A stretch of 64,000 bases of DNA. It comes from Candidatus Venteria ishoeyi (lineage in GTDB: Bacteria > Pseudomonadota > Gammaproteobacteria > Beggiatoales > Beggiatoaceae). Every line of letters starts with the position of its first letter. Within the stretch, counting starts at the first letter, position 1. The translations under genes were made by a program, and so were the position numbers. Below the pieces are notes generated by a model, which was given only the letters and a program-made list of their open reading frames with translations, had not been told where the DNA came from and did no database searches. Of this stretch, positions 35,700-44,313 are shown one piece after another. Location: the NCBI RefSeq assembly GCF_030378065.1, contig NZ_JAUCGJ010000014.1, forward strand, positions 23,708 to 87,707. The letters are read 5' to 3'.

Positions 35700-36023
35700 A
35701 TGTTTAAACTGACTGAACACGCCGCGCAAGAAATCGCTAAATCTGCTCAGGATGGGGCAGTTTCCGGTTTGAAACTGCGTATTGCCGCCAAAAAAAATCC
35801 AGATGGTAGTATTGAATACGGCATGGGATTTGACCAGGCAGGGGTTGATGACCAGGAAATATGCAGTCAGGACATTGATTTAATTATTGCTTCTGTACAT
35901 TTACCTTTACTGGAAGGTACCACAATGGATTATGTGGAAATTGAGCCAGGGCAGTTTGCATTTATTTTTCTCAACCCTAACGATGCCAATTACCAACCTC
36001 CCGCTACAGAAGATGCCTCATGA
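35700..36023 (+). CDS. IscA/HesB-fold protein lacking the metal cysteines (DsrR-like)
   Basis: The protein has 107 residues with the A-type scaffold fold pattern: MFKLTEHAAQEIAKSA, GLKLRIAAKKNPDGSIEYGMGFDQ and TTMDYVEIEPGQFAFIFLNPNDANY. IscA, SufA and ErpA bind iron or clusters through three cysteines; here the C-terminal CxC is replaced by the FLNP region and the only Cys is in EICSQD. It therefore should not bind a cluster in the usual way. The same loss defines DsrR of sulphur-oxidising bacteria. The following rhodanese supports a link to sulphur metabolism, though no dsr gene is in view. Its stop overlaps the rhodanese start in ATGA. Confidence 0.75.
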   Translation: MFKLTEHAAQEIAKSAQDGAVSGLKLRIAAKKNPDGSIEYGMGFDQAGVDDQEICSQDIDLIIASVHLPLLEGTTMDYVEIEPGQFAFIFLNPNDANYQPPATEDAS

Positions 36024-36496
36024 AAACCTTTGATGACATGATTGCAGAATGCCTGGAACAGGGCGTACAGGAACTGATGCCCTGGGACTTATCAGAATGG
36101 CTGGAAGAAGCAACGCGCAAATCACCCATTTTGCTGGATATTCGTGAACCTTATGAGTATCAACAATTTCATCTGGAAAATTCCATTAATGTACCGCGCG
36201 GTATTTTGGAAAGTGCCTGTGAATACGGCTATGAAGAAACTGTACCGGAAATGGCCTGTTCCCGTGAACGGGATATTGTGCTGATTTGTCGTTCCGGCAA
36301 GCGTAGTGTGTTGGCTGCTTATACCCTGCATCAAATGGGTTTTCACAATACGATTTCGTTAAAAACCGGGGTTAAAGGCTGGAATGATTTTGACCAACCC
36401 ATGATTAATAATGAGGGTGCTGAAGTCGATTTAGATGAAGTGGATGCCATTTTAACCGAGAAACCCACACCCGCACAGTTAGGCGTAAAAATATGA
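36020..36496 (+). CDS. Rhodanese-domain sulphurtransferase
   Basis: This 158-residue protein is a single-domain rhodanese. ILLDIREPYEYQQFHLENSINVPRG is the usual start, and the active-site loop is Cys90-Arg-Ser-Gly-Lys-Arg-Ser. Cys90 would carry a persulphide. The last 30 residues (VDLDEVDAILTEK) are acidic. It starts inside the upstream DsrR-like gene by 4 bases and ends 4 bases into the MOSC gene, so the three are translationally coupled. The acceptor of the sulphur is unknown. Confidence 0.9.
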   Translation: MKTFDDMIAECLEQGVQELMPWDLSEWLEEATRKSPILLDIREPYEYQQFHLENSINVPRGILESACEYGYEETVPEMACSRERDIVLICRSGKRSVLAAYTLHQMGFHNTISLKTGVKGWNDFDQPMINNEGAEVDLDEVDAILTEKPTPAQLGVKI

Positions 36497-37254
36497 GTAG
36501 CAGGGTAAGCGCCCTGTATCGTTACCCGGTAAAGGGGCTGAGCGCAGAGCCATTAACTACCGCGCAACTGCTTCCGGGACAAGGTTTGGCTTTAGACAGA
36601 CAATTTGCCCTGGCCCACGCGGATACGGTTTTTGATCCTGAAAATCCGCAACACCTGCCGAAAACCCGTTTTGTGATGCGCATGAAAAATGAGCAATTGG
36701 CAGCAATAGAGAGCCGTTATAGCGCAGAAACCGGTGAATTGCACTTATATCAACAAGGCAAGTGTTTGGCTCAAGGTAATTTATCAACCGCGCAAGGCCG
36801 CAGGCAGATTGAATTATTCTTTAAAGATTATCTGGCAGACGTGATTGCCGACACCCCCAAACTGGTGCAGTCTCTTGGGCATATGTTTTCCGATGTCGCG
36901 GATAAGGTTTTATCTTTTATTAATCTTGCCAGCGTACGCGCCCTGGAAGAAGTGCTTGGCGAATCCATAGATCCGTTACGCTTTCGGGCCAATGTCTATA
37001 TTGATGGCTTACCCGCTTGGGCGGAGCTGGCATGGAGTGGAAAAGATATTCAGATTGCTGACACGCATCTGCGTGGCTTAAAACCCACCAAACGTTGTGC
37101 TGCAACCAATGTCAATCCTGACACAGCACAGCGTGACATGAATATTCCCAAAGCTTTGGTAAAACATTACGGTCATGCCAATCTAGGCATGTATATGCAG
37201 GTTATCAGGGGCGGGATAATCAAGCCGGGTAATGAAATAAAGGATTTACTATAG
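36493..37254 (+). CDS. MOSC-domain protein (YcbX/YiiM-like)
   Basis: This 253-residue protein has an N-terminal MOSC beta-barrel segment (RVSALYRYPVKGLSAEPLTTAQLLPGQGLALDRQFAL). The MOSC domain follows, with FRANVYIDGLPAWAE and the Cys-containing motif PTKRCAATNVNP, where the Cys can bind a sulphur or a molybdenum cofactor. MOSC proteins deliver sulphur or bind Mo cofactor, some acting with nitro or N-hydroxyl compounds. The end LGMYMQVIRGGIIKPGNEI is typical. The TAG stop codon is created by the junction with element copy 6, as TA comes from flanking DNA and G from the element. Confidence 0.88.
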   Translation: MSSRVSALYRYPVKGLSAEPLTTAQLLPGQGLALDRQFALAHADTVFDPENPQHLPKTRFVMRMKNEQLAAIESRYSAETGELHLYQQGKCLAQGNLSTAQGRRQIELFFKDYLADVIADTPKLVQSLGHMFSDVADKVLSFINLASVRALEEVLGESIDPLRFRANVYIDGLPAWAELAWSGKDIQIADTHLRGLKPTKRCAATNVNPDTAQRDMNIPKALVKHYGHANLGMYMQVIRGGIIKPGNEIKDLL

Positions 37255-37411
37255 GAGCGAGAATTTTATAACTTCAGAAACTGGGCGGGTCTTTTTCTCC
37301 ATTTTCTGCGTTGTGAAAACAGTTACATAGCTTGCTATGCGCCTGTTTTCACGCCTTGAAAATGAATAAAAATCCTGTGCCCAGTTCCTGCACTTATTTC
37401 ATTCTCACTCC
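37254..37411 (+). repeat. 158-bp snap-back element, copy 6
   Basis: The same element, flanked on both sides by ATA (37251-37253 and 37412-37414). It supplies the last base of the MOSC gene stop. Its left arm reads CAGAAACTGGGCGGG where other same-orientation copies read CAGCAACTTGGCTGG; that variant is closer to the complement of the right arm. The stretch 37415-37538 after it carries a short coding remnant. Confidence 0.88.
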
Positions 37412-37538
37412 ATAGTAGTTTTAGAACCCACATAGCCAGTATCAATAATGCCAGTGACTATGACGCTTCTGCTGTGATTGTGCTGATTAGTCAACATATT
37501 ACAGAACTGGAAAGCAGCCTGGACGAGAAAGGGGCTTT

Positions 37539-38663
37539 CTAAAGCAAACTGGAAGTATTTTTATTCAAAATCTGCTCAACGATATTAATCACGCGTTGCG
37601 CAGGCATTTCCTGCAAACAACGACTGTCACTTTCCCGGTGACGATCACAGCCTTCCTGATGACAAGGCACGCAATCCCCTTCGCCTTGCAATAAATACAC
37701 ATTGCCTTGTTGTTGCAGCAATGAACAACGTTGGAAGGGTTGGTATGCCAGGTCCTTTAATAGTGGAAAAGGTGCCCATTTAACAGGATTGGTGGGGCCA
37801 AATAAAGCAATGCTTGGCGTACCCGTTGCTGCGGCAAGATGCGTCACTGCGGTATCTGGCCCGACATATAAGCGCGCATGTTTAATGAGTAAGGCAACCG
37901 CAGAAAATGATAACTTTCCTGCCAGGTTATGCACTTTTCCAGCATATAAATTCATAAAATCCTGCAAATAAGCCTGTTCTTTGCTATCGCTGCCACCCGT
38001 GAGCACGATTTCCAAACCTTTTTTCTGTAAAACCCTGGCAAGTTCAGACCAGGCAGGCAAAGGCCAGCGTTTATAACGCCACATTGGAGTTAAATGTAAA
38101 ACAACAAAATTATCCCGTTGCCAATTGAAATCAAGTTGTTGTGTCAGTCTGTTGTTATCATCAGGCTGGCAAGGAACAATAACACGGGGATGTTGTTGAA
38201 TACCTAAAACTTCAGCCAGTTGCAGATTTTGTAATACCGTTGGGGTATTTTTATCATCCAGCACCGCCCAGCCTTGATATATGAGGTATTTCCAATAAGA
38301 CTGCCTGGTTTTAGGGGGGAGCAGACCTATCCGCAACGGTGCAGCAAGCCAGGCGTAGAGTGTCGGGCGATCACCGCTGAGGGTGGATATGGCAAGATCA
38401 TAATGTCGCCAGAGTCTGCGGATAACACGTAACCAGTCACGCCATTTGGGACGTTCCGGCACTTCAATTAAGGCTTGAATATCAGGGTTGCCGGATAAAA
38501 TACTTCCTTTTGCAGTAAAAACCAGCATATCAATCCGGGCCTTGGGGTAAGCGCGGGACACGCTGTGGATTAAGGGCGTGGTCAGCAATACATCACCAAT
38601 TTGGCGAGTGGAGATAATCAGAATTTTAGCTGCTGCTTTAGGTGGCTTTGTAAGCGGGATCAT
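37539..38663 (-). CDS. Glycosyltransferase family 9 (heptosyltransferase-like)
   Basis: This 374-residue protein shows the GT9 pattern: ILIISTRQIGDVLLTTPLIHSVSRAYPKARIDMLVF at the start, VVLHLTPMWRYKRWPLPAWSELARVL in the middle and LYVGPDTAVTHLAAATGTPSIALFGPTNPVKWAPF near the end. The family adds heptose or similar sugars in lipopolysaccharide or other surface glycans, using ADP- or UDP-sugars in the cytoplasm. A cysteine-rich tail (DCVPCHQEGCDRH) is also present in many members. It ends an exopolysaccharide gene cluster, with a 9-base gap to the next gene. Confidence 0.88.
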   Translation of the reverse strand: MIPLTKPPKAAAKILIISTRQIGDVLLTTPLIHSVSRAYPKARIDMLVFTAKGSILSGNPDIQALIEVPERPKWRDWLRVIRRLWRHYDLAISTLSGDRPTLYAWLAAPLRIGLLPPKTRQSYWKYLIYQGWAVLDDKNTPTVLQNLQLAEVLGIQQHPRVIVPCQPDDNNRLTQQLDFNWQRDNFVVLHLTPMWRYKRWPLPAWSELARVLQKKGLEIVLTGGSDSKEQAYLQDFMNLYAGKVHNLAGKLSFSAVALLIKHARLYVGPDTAVTHLAAATGTPSIALFGPTNPVKWAPFPLLKDLAYQPFQRCSLLQQQGNVYLLQGEGDCVPCHQEGCDRHRESDSRCLQEMPAQRVINIVEQILNKNTSSLL

Positions 38664-38672
38664 TTGATGCTT

Positions 38673-39227
38673 TTATGAGCTTGATACTTGTTCCACAGTG
38701 CTGTTTTTAAAATCATTAGTATCGTTTTTAAGGTCATTTTGTAAATTCTGTCGAGGTATTTCCCGCTCATGTTGTTTTTCAATTTCAATATAGCGCCAAT
38801 CTTCAGGGTAGCTATACACAATACACTTTGGTGACGCATCCAGTTTTTCTTCAAGAATATTCCAGATGGCATTAACAAATAACCAGGCACTTTCTTTAAT
38901 GGGTGTTGCATAGAGTAATATGCCAATATAGTGCTCCTTAAACCATCCTGCTTCATCGGTAATGCGTAAACGCTTGCCTAAGGCATCTAATAATGCGCAA
39001 GTCACCGGGTTATTATTGGCATGGTTCTGTCCTACATCAAAAATAACCAGGGAAAAACCTTGCCTGTTGCGGTCAGAACGCGCACATTCCCGTTGAATAG
39101 CAATGAGAAACTTCTTTTCAGACAGCAAATCAAATGCACCTGCTTCCTGACGGGGTTTTATTTTTCTAATGCGTCGCCACAATTTTTTAATATACTGGAA
39201 CAGCGAAGCTTTCTCAGCAGAGGGCAT
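38673..39227 (-). CDS. Degenerate GGDEF-like protein of the exopolysaccharide cluster
   Basis: The protein has 184 residues. FDLLSEKKFLIAIQRECARSDRNRQGFSLVIFDV and the helices after it resemble the start of a GGDEF diguanylate cyclase domain, but no GG(D/E)EF signature is visible. It should therefore be inactive as a cyclase, perhaps a c-di-GMP or protein binding module. The tail is polar and probably disordered. Neighbours are the tyrosine-kinase-like gene and a glycosyltransferase. Similar short proteins accompany exopolysaccharide clusters in other Proteobacteria. Confidence 0.55.
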   Translation of the reverse strand: MPSAEKASLFQYIKKLWRRIRKIKPRQEAGAFDLLSEKKFLIAIQRECARSDRNRQGFSLVIFDVGQNHANNNPVTCALLDALGKRLRITDEAGWFKEHYIGILLYATPIKESAWLFVNAIWNILEEKLDASPKCIVYSYPEDWRYIEIEKQHEREIPRQNLQNDLKNDTNDFKNSTVEQVSSS

Positions 39228-39244
39228 ACTTGTTCTACCTCATT

Positions 39245-39982
39245 TTATAAGCGTTCATAAATAAACCGGGGAATATAATGCCGCCTTTTATTGAAAATGA
39301 CGCCTAATACGTTACCACCCCGGATTTCAATTTTTTCCCGGGTATTACGTGCAATTTGCCAGCGGGTACTTTCCGCTTCAACAACCAGAAAAACACCATC
39401 AACTTTATGTGACAGCGCCAAACCATCAGAAGAACTGATTGCTGGTGGCGTATCGACAATAATAACATCAAAATCCCGTTTTAAGTCTTCCAAAATATTT
39501 TCAACGGCGGGGGCATGTACAATCTGGGTAATCGACTCGCCAGGCATCGCCATTTGAGTTAAGGATAACTTGGTATCAGGCACCTGAACCACGGTTTGTT
39601 GCGCCGGACGATCTGCCAACGCCACTTCCTGCCAACTGTATTCGGGCCTAACCCCGAAATGATTTAACTGATCACCATACACATCAGCATCCACTAACAA
39701 AACCCGGGTATCCAGGCGGCGCACAATAACCTTGGCAAACTCCCGACTGAGAGCTGAGCAGCCTTCATTTTCACGGGAGGAGATAAATTGTACCGTACGT
39801 CCCCAGCCGCGTTGATTTTCAAGCAAGGCAATCATTGCGCGATACAAACCAATCATTTGCTCCTCTACCGCGCGACTTTTTGTCTTCAGATAAGCCTCTG
39901 AAGTCTGCATTGCCACGGCTGCGTTTTTTTTGCCAAAACGTAAACTGGCTGCTTTTTGTAGTGCTTGATAAATTTTACTCAT
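39245..39982 (-). CDS. CpsD/Wzc-type BY-kinase homologue with altered P-loop
   Basis: The protein has 245 residues. It has Walker A' (LLVDADVYG, from about residue 95) and Walker B (VIIVDTPPA), with VEEQMIGLYRAMIALL at the start, as in bacterial tyrosine kinases of the CpsD/CapB type. The Walker A position reads SSRENEGCSALSREFA (residues 68-83), with Cys75 where the ATP-binding Lys of GxGKS is expected. There is also no tyrosine-rich tail, only Tyr in RFIYERL. It may not phosphorylate. It follows the ExeA-like gene and, with the Wzz-like and Wza-like proteins, belongs to polysaccharide export. Confidence 0.8.
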   Translation of the reverse strand: MSKIYQALQKAASLRFGKKNAAVAMQTSEAYLKTKSRAVEEQMIGLYRAMIALLENQRGWGRTVQFISSRENEGCSALSREFAKVIVRRLDTRVLLVDADVYGDQLNHFGVRPEYSWQEVALADRPAQQTVVQVPDTKLSLTQMAMPGESITQIVHAPAVENILEDLKRDFDVIIVDTPPAISSSDGLALSHKVDGVFLVVEAESTRWQIARNTREKIEIRGGNVLGVIFNKRRHYIPRFIYERL

Positions 39983-39984
39983 AA

Positions 39985-41307
39985 TTATTTTGCATCATTA
40001 GCAGGAATAAGCGGTAATGGTGTCAATAAAAGTTGTTCACCTGCGTGAATATGCTGTTGCCAGTTAATTTGGGGGTTTTGTGTTTTTAAATGTTTGAACA
40101 AGGCTGGTGAATAGCCGCCATAAAACCGGTAAAGTAAATCATAAATTGTGTCGCCTGTTTGTATTTTATACCAAAAATGCTGGATTTGGCTTGAGCCTGA
40201 ATCAAGTTCAGGCAATGGCACTGCTCGAGATGCCGGATTTTGAGTACCCTGTTGTGTTTTCTGATAGCTGATCATATCAGGCGCAACAAACCATCGTGCT
40301 TCAGGCTTTGCAACAGGCTTTGTGGAAATAGCACTTGTTTTGCCATCAAAAAAATCAACAACAGCATTTTTTTGTAAAAAAATAAAAAATAATAAAATTA
40401 AAAATAAAATAAATAAAAACAATGGTCGCCAAACAGCCCCCCCTTTATCAGAGTGGTACATTTTATTGATAAAACCACCCTGTATATCACTAAGCACTTC
40501 TTTGATGATTTTTGTTGAAACAGGGCGTTGTTGGTAACCAAAGCCTGTAATTAAGGCGTTATCACAAAGAATATTAATCACTCTAGGGTACCCCTGCGCT
40601 TGCTTGACGATATATTTTATCGCAGCATGGGTAAATACCGGAACAGTGTCTGTCGCTGAATTAAATTGCGCAGTTTCCAGACGAAAACGAATATAAGCCA
40701 GACTCTCTATTTTCGTTAACGCTTTAATATGTGCCCGTACTGCGATACGCTGACGTAACTGGCGTAACTCAAAACGCTGAAGTTTCTGCTCCAACTCGGT
40801 TTGACCCACTAAGATTATTTGTAATAATTTATCTTTCCCGGTTTCCAGATTAGATAATAAGCGTAACTGTTCCAGAGTTTCGACTGGCATATGCTGAGCT
40901 TCATCAATAATCAATACCACATTGCGTCCAGCCGCATAATCAGCAATGAGTGTTTGATACAACTGTTGTACCAGTTGATTGGTGCTGCAAGTCTTGATCT
41001 CCGCAGGCTCAGACAAATCCAGTATATTGCACAGTACTTCAAAAAAACTGAGTTGCGCATTGAGTAAATAAAATGAACGCACCTGTTTATTTTCCAGGCC
41101 ATTTTCCAAAGTTTCCAGAAAACTGCGCAGCACCGTGGTCTTGCCTGTACCCACTTCTCCCGTCAGCAGAATAAACCCCCTGCGCTCGCTGACACCGTAA
41201 ACCAGACTCGCCAGTGCTTCTTTATGGGTATCACTTAAAAACAGAAAATCCGGATCGGGTGTAACTGAAAATGGCGTTCTCTGCAAACCATAAAACGTCA
41301 AATACAC
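39985..41307 (-). CDS. ExeA-like AAA ATPase with C-terminal LysM domain
   Basis: The protein has 440 residues. The start is MYLTFYGLQRTPFSVTPDP, with Walker A GEVGTGKTT at residues 50-58 and Walker B VVLIIDEAQHM. This is the ExeA/GspA type AAA domain. A hydrophobic segment (about 298-315, LFLFILFLILLFFIFLQ) spans the membrane, and the end carries a LysM-like peptidoglycan-binding repeat (YKIQTGDTIYDLLYRFYGG...). It could couple ATP hydrolysis to opening of the cell wall for polysaccharide export. Its start overlaps the Wzz-like gene by 10 bases. Confidence 0.82.
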   Translation of the reverse strand: MYLTFYGLQRTPFSVTPDPDFLFLSDTHKEALASLVYGVSERRGFILLTGEVGTGKTTVLRSFLETLENGLENKQVRSFYLLNAQLSFFEVLCNILDLSEPAEIKTCSTNQLVQQLYQTLIADYAAGRNVVLIIDEAQHMPVETLEQLRLLSNLETGKDKLLQIILVGQTELEQKLQRFELRQLRQRIAVRAHIKALTKIESLAYIRFRLETAQFNSATDTVPVFTHAAIKYIVKQAQGYPRVINILCDNALITGFGYQQRPVSTKIIKEVLSDIQGGFINKMYHSDKGGAVWRPLFLFILFLILLFFIFLQKNAVVDFFDGKTSAISTKPVAKPEARWFVAPDMISYQKTQQGTQNPASRAVPLPELDSGSSQIQHFWYKIQTGDTIYDLLYRFYGGYSPALFKHLKTQNPQINWQQHIHAGEQLLLTPLPLIPANDAK

Positions 41308-42824
41308 TTTTCAAACTCATTACTGGAAATCATTGCCAGCACCGGTAATTTTAAGCGACGGTTGACATCTTCACTGGTTTTCATGGAATCATCAAAATAA
41401 TCAATGACAAACACGATACCTATGCCACCGATTAAGCCCAGAATAATACCCAACACGATGTTACGTTTTTTATTAGGACTGACAGATTCATAGGACAGGG
41501 TTGCAGGTTCTATGACGCGAACACTGGTAATGCCGCTTCTATCCAGTGCCGCATAGTTTTCACTGCGCTGCATAATTTCTTTTTGTTCATGAAACTCTTT
41601 TGAAGCAAACTTTCTATCCCTTTTTAAGCGCTTCAGGGTCATTTCCTGCGCAACCAAGCCAGTCAAGCGTTGTTGAATGGACATCATGCTGGCCCGTAAA
41701 TCTTTTAACTTTGCATTTGCTGCCTGGTACTCTGCTTTTTCAGATTCCAGATCCAGATTCAGATTTTGATGAATCTGGTTAATACCGGTTCTTTTTTCAA
41801 TACGTCCACCAGGTTCAACAGCCATTGCGGCTTCCACCCGATTAATTTGTTCCTGGATTTCATTAACCCGCCGTGAACTATCAGGATAACGCGAAGTGGT
41901 CTCAACCTCCTGCGTCTTTAACTGTAACAGAGTGCTTTTCATCACTTCCAAAGTATTATTTGCCCGCCCCGTAATTTTTTCTAATAACATTGTTGGCTTA
42001 TATTGTTTTAAACTGTTTTCCAGACTTTTAATTTTGTCTCGATGCGCGGCAACATCCGCTTGCGCAAGCGTGATGCGCTCTAACAAACCACTGTTCCTAA
42101 TAATCAACATCTTTTTTTGTTGTTCCATATCAGCAACCTGATATTTCAGGCGAAACTGATGCAATGCCTCCTCGGTCAACTCTAAGCGCCCAGATGCCAG
42201 TTTCAAATTGTTGGCAAAAACGTCAGAAGCCTGGGCTTTGCTCAATTCCAGATGACGCTTGGTATAGGCTTTAATTAACGTATCCAGGGTACTTTGCGCC
42301 AATTCCGGGTCTTTCATGCTCAGCTCAATCTCGACAATATAACTTCTGGGTTTTGAAGATAAACTCAGGCCACTGAGTAAAATATCGATTGCACCTTCCC
42401 GCATTTCCCAACTGACAGGTTTAATTTCTTCAGGCTTGAGTAATAACGGTTTATGACCAGGTTTTCGGAAAAACTGTAGCGCACCAATCACATCCACAGC
42501 CCTGCCAGCCACCAATCGGCTTTTAAACACGGCCATTCCATTATTAACTCGCTCCACCTGCCCCTGATTCAGGTTCTGCTCTGGTGCCAAAATTTCCGCA
42601 ATATCGGTAGGATCGCGCTCTACGCCAATTTGCAGACGCGCTTCTGACATATACACATAAGGCATACGATAAGTAATAATCGTTATCATGGAAACCACAG
42701 TGAGAAAAAACAGGCTGATTTTCCACTTATGGCAAAACAGCACGTTCAGTGCATCACGCACTGAATATGCGTGATCCGTTTCAATAATACGGCTATTATC
42801 TTCGCTGCAAGGAATAGAACTCAT
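41298..42824 (-). CDS. Polysaccharide chain-length regulator (Wzz/GNVR family)
   Basis: This 508-residue protein has two membrane segments, at residues about 35-55 (ISLFFLTVVSMITIITY) and 470-490 (IVLGIILGLIGGIGIVFVI). The periplasmic part is long and coiled-coil, with the GNVR-like signature (RKFASKEFHEQKEIMQRSENYAALDRSGITSVRVIEPATL). The kinase domain of Wzc is absent, being the separate gene at 39245. It sets chain length of an exported polysaccharide, probably with the Wza-like lipoprotein. A coiled-coil size of over 300 residues is typical. Confidence 0.87.
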   Translation of the reverse strand: MSSIPCSEDNSRIIETDHAYSVRDALNVLFCHKWKISLFFLTVVSMITIITYRMPYVYMSEARLQIGVERDPTDIAEILAPEQNLNQGQVERVNNGMAVFKSRLVAGRAVDVIGALQFFRKPGHKPLLLKPEEIKPVSWEMREGAIDILLSGLSLSSKPRSYIVEIELSMKDPELAQSTLDTLIKAYTKRHLELSKAQASDVFANNLKLASGRLELTEEALHQFRLKYQVADMEQQKKMLIIRNSGLLERITLAQADVAAHRDKIKSLENSLKQYKPTMLLEKITGRANNTLEVMKSTLLQLKTQEVETTSRYPDSSRRVNEIQEQINRVEAAMAVEPGGRIEKRTGINQIHQNLNLDLESEKAEYQAANAKLKDLRASMMSIQQRLTGLVAQEMTLKRLKRDRKFASKEFHEQKEIMQRSENYAALDRSGITSVRVIEPATLSYESVSPNKKRNIVLGIILGLIGGIGIVFVIDYFDDSMKTSEDVNRRLKLPVLAMISSNEFEKCI

Positions 42825-42842
42825 GCAATTAAACCTGAAAAA

Positions 42843-43583
42843 CTAATTTCCAAGGCCGTAGCTATAGCTGGTGTTACCAACTGTTTTTACGACACCAATA
42901 TTAAATGAACGCGTATCTGGCAACATACGTGTAATATATTGATCGATCCACTGATTCAGCTGCACGATTTTGGTTCTTGGTACATAAACCACATCCAGTG
43001 CAGCCAGATAAAAAGGCGGGGTGTTAGGCTGCTGCAATATTTTTTTCAGGTTAATTGTGGTTGCATAATGCATATTATCTGCCTGACGAATTACCACCAC
43101 ATTTTCCACTTCTGCGCTGGTCATATTAAACCCACCTGCGGCCATCACCGCCTGCATCAGGGTCATTTTATTTTTCATTTCCACCTCGCCTGGGGTAAAA
43201 ACCTCGCCCCCCACATAAACGGTGCGATTAGCCAACATGCGAACCACCACGGAAATCTCAGGGTCTTTTAACTCCTCAGAATATAAATGAGTTAGCTCAG
43301 CATCCAATTCTTCTGGCATTAATCCTGCCGCGACCACATCATCAACAATAGGCAAGGTGATTTTACCATCCGGGCGAATGGTTTGGGAATCATCCAGTTC
43401 CGACCAGTAACGAAACCTAATATCGATACTATCTCCCGGTTGCAGCGCACCAAACCCCATTTTAGGTGGTGGCGGAAATTGCGGATTTTCTTGATAAGCA
43501 GGAGGACGCTTACTACTACAGGCAGCCAGGAACAGGGTCAGCAAACAAACCAGGAAAAATTTTTTGGATAAAAAAATAGACAT
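42843..43583 (-). CDS. Outer-membrane polysaccharide export lipoprotein (Wza-like)
   Basis: The protein has 246 residues. Its N-terminal signal ends in a lipobox (LFLAACSS), so it is a lipoprotein. The export domain (ALQPGDSIDIRFRYWSELDDSQTIRPDGKITLPIVDDVVAAGLMPEEL) is followed by SLBB repeats (TVYVGGEVFTPGEVEMKNKMTLMQAVMAAGGF). It should form the outer-membrane channel for polysaccharide. It is the first gene of the cluster, divergent from the gene at 43702, and it starts the operon 37539-43583. The length is shorter than E. coli Wza (379). Confidence 0.9.
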   Translation of the reverse strand: MSIFLSKKFFLVCLLTLFLAACSSKRPPAYQENPQFPPPPKMGFGALQPGDSIDIRFRYWSELDDSQTIRPDGKITLPIVDDVVAAGLMPEELDAELTHLYSEELKDPEISVVVRMLANRTVYVGGEVFTPGEVEMKNKMTLMQAVMAAGGFNMTSAEVENVVVIRQADNMHYATTINLKKILQQPNTPPFYLAALDVVYVPRTKIVQLNQWIDQYITRMLPDTRSFNIGVVKTVGNTSYSYGLGN

Positions 43584-43701
43584 ATTGGTTTAATAAATAA
43601 CTCATGTGACATAAAAGGTTATTGTTTTTTAAAAATGTGCAAAAAATGCGCCTTTGCACCATACTAAATTTTACCAGCCTTTTTATAAGAGGACTCAAAT
43701 C

Positions 43702-44313
43702 ATGTTAAAACGTTACCAGAAAATACTAAGCTGCTATTTTATCGTATTTATTCTGCTTCTGTCAGACTCATTGCAACTTTGTTATGCCCAACAGGATCCT
43801 AATGCCTGGAAATGGAAAAGCGATATGTCCTTAGTGGCTAAACGCACAATTTCAGCATGTGATGTGAGTACGACACTGATCAAGCAATATTATTATTTTG
43901 CCAACCTCGCCTATAGAGCCACTCGGAACTTAAATGAGGAAGTCATAAAAAAGAAGAATTTAGACGAGAGCATGCCACAATTTGGCGTAGCCACCCGACA
44001 TTTCAGAGAATCACTGAAACACTACCAGGATGCCTTGGACCTATTTGCCAAAGCTAAAAAAATGTACCAAAAAGCCAAAAGAACAGCCAGCCGTTCCTAT
44101 GATAAAGATTTAAAAAAATTCAAAACCAACACTGCTTACACGCTTAAAGCTGCCAACAAAACATATCAAAATGCCAAACGCACTGTGATCATGGGTAATC
44201 GTAAATTTAACCGGGGCAATCGTTTATTTAACGAAGGGGTTGATCTGTTTCAGCGTGCCACTGGTAAAAAATTGCAAAAGCGGACTAAATTCCATAAATG
44301 GCCGGCAACCTGA
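43702..44313 (+). CDS. Hypothetical exported basic helical protein
   Basis: The protein has 203 residues from the ATG at 43702, with GAGGA about 10 bases upstream; the frame is open 16 codons further but without a site. A signal peptide ends near CYA-QQ. The remainder is helical and very basic, with repeated KAKKMYQKAKRTASRS-like stretches. It could bind an acidic exopolysaccharide or nucleic acid, but that is inference. It is divergent from the wza-like gene and upstream of tRNA-Lys. The family is not recognised. Confidence 0.6.
   Translation: MLKRYQKILSCYFIVFILLLSDSLQLCYAQQDPNAWKWKSDMSLVAKRTISACDVSTTLIKQYYYFANLAYRATRNLNEEVIKKKNLDESMPQFGVATRHFRESLKHYQDALDLFAKAKKMYQKAKRTASRSYDKDLKKFKTNTAYTLKAANKTYQNAKRTVIMGNRKFNRGNRLFNEGVDLFQRATGKKLQKRTKFHKWPAT

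Noticed and set aside
38660-38956. A minus-strand frame overlapping the GGDEF-like gene
   Set aside because: It lies in another frame within a gene that has better signals and family resemblance.
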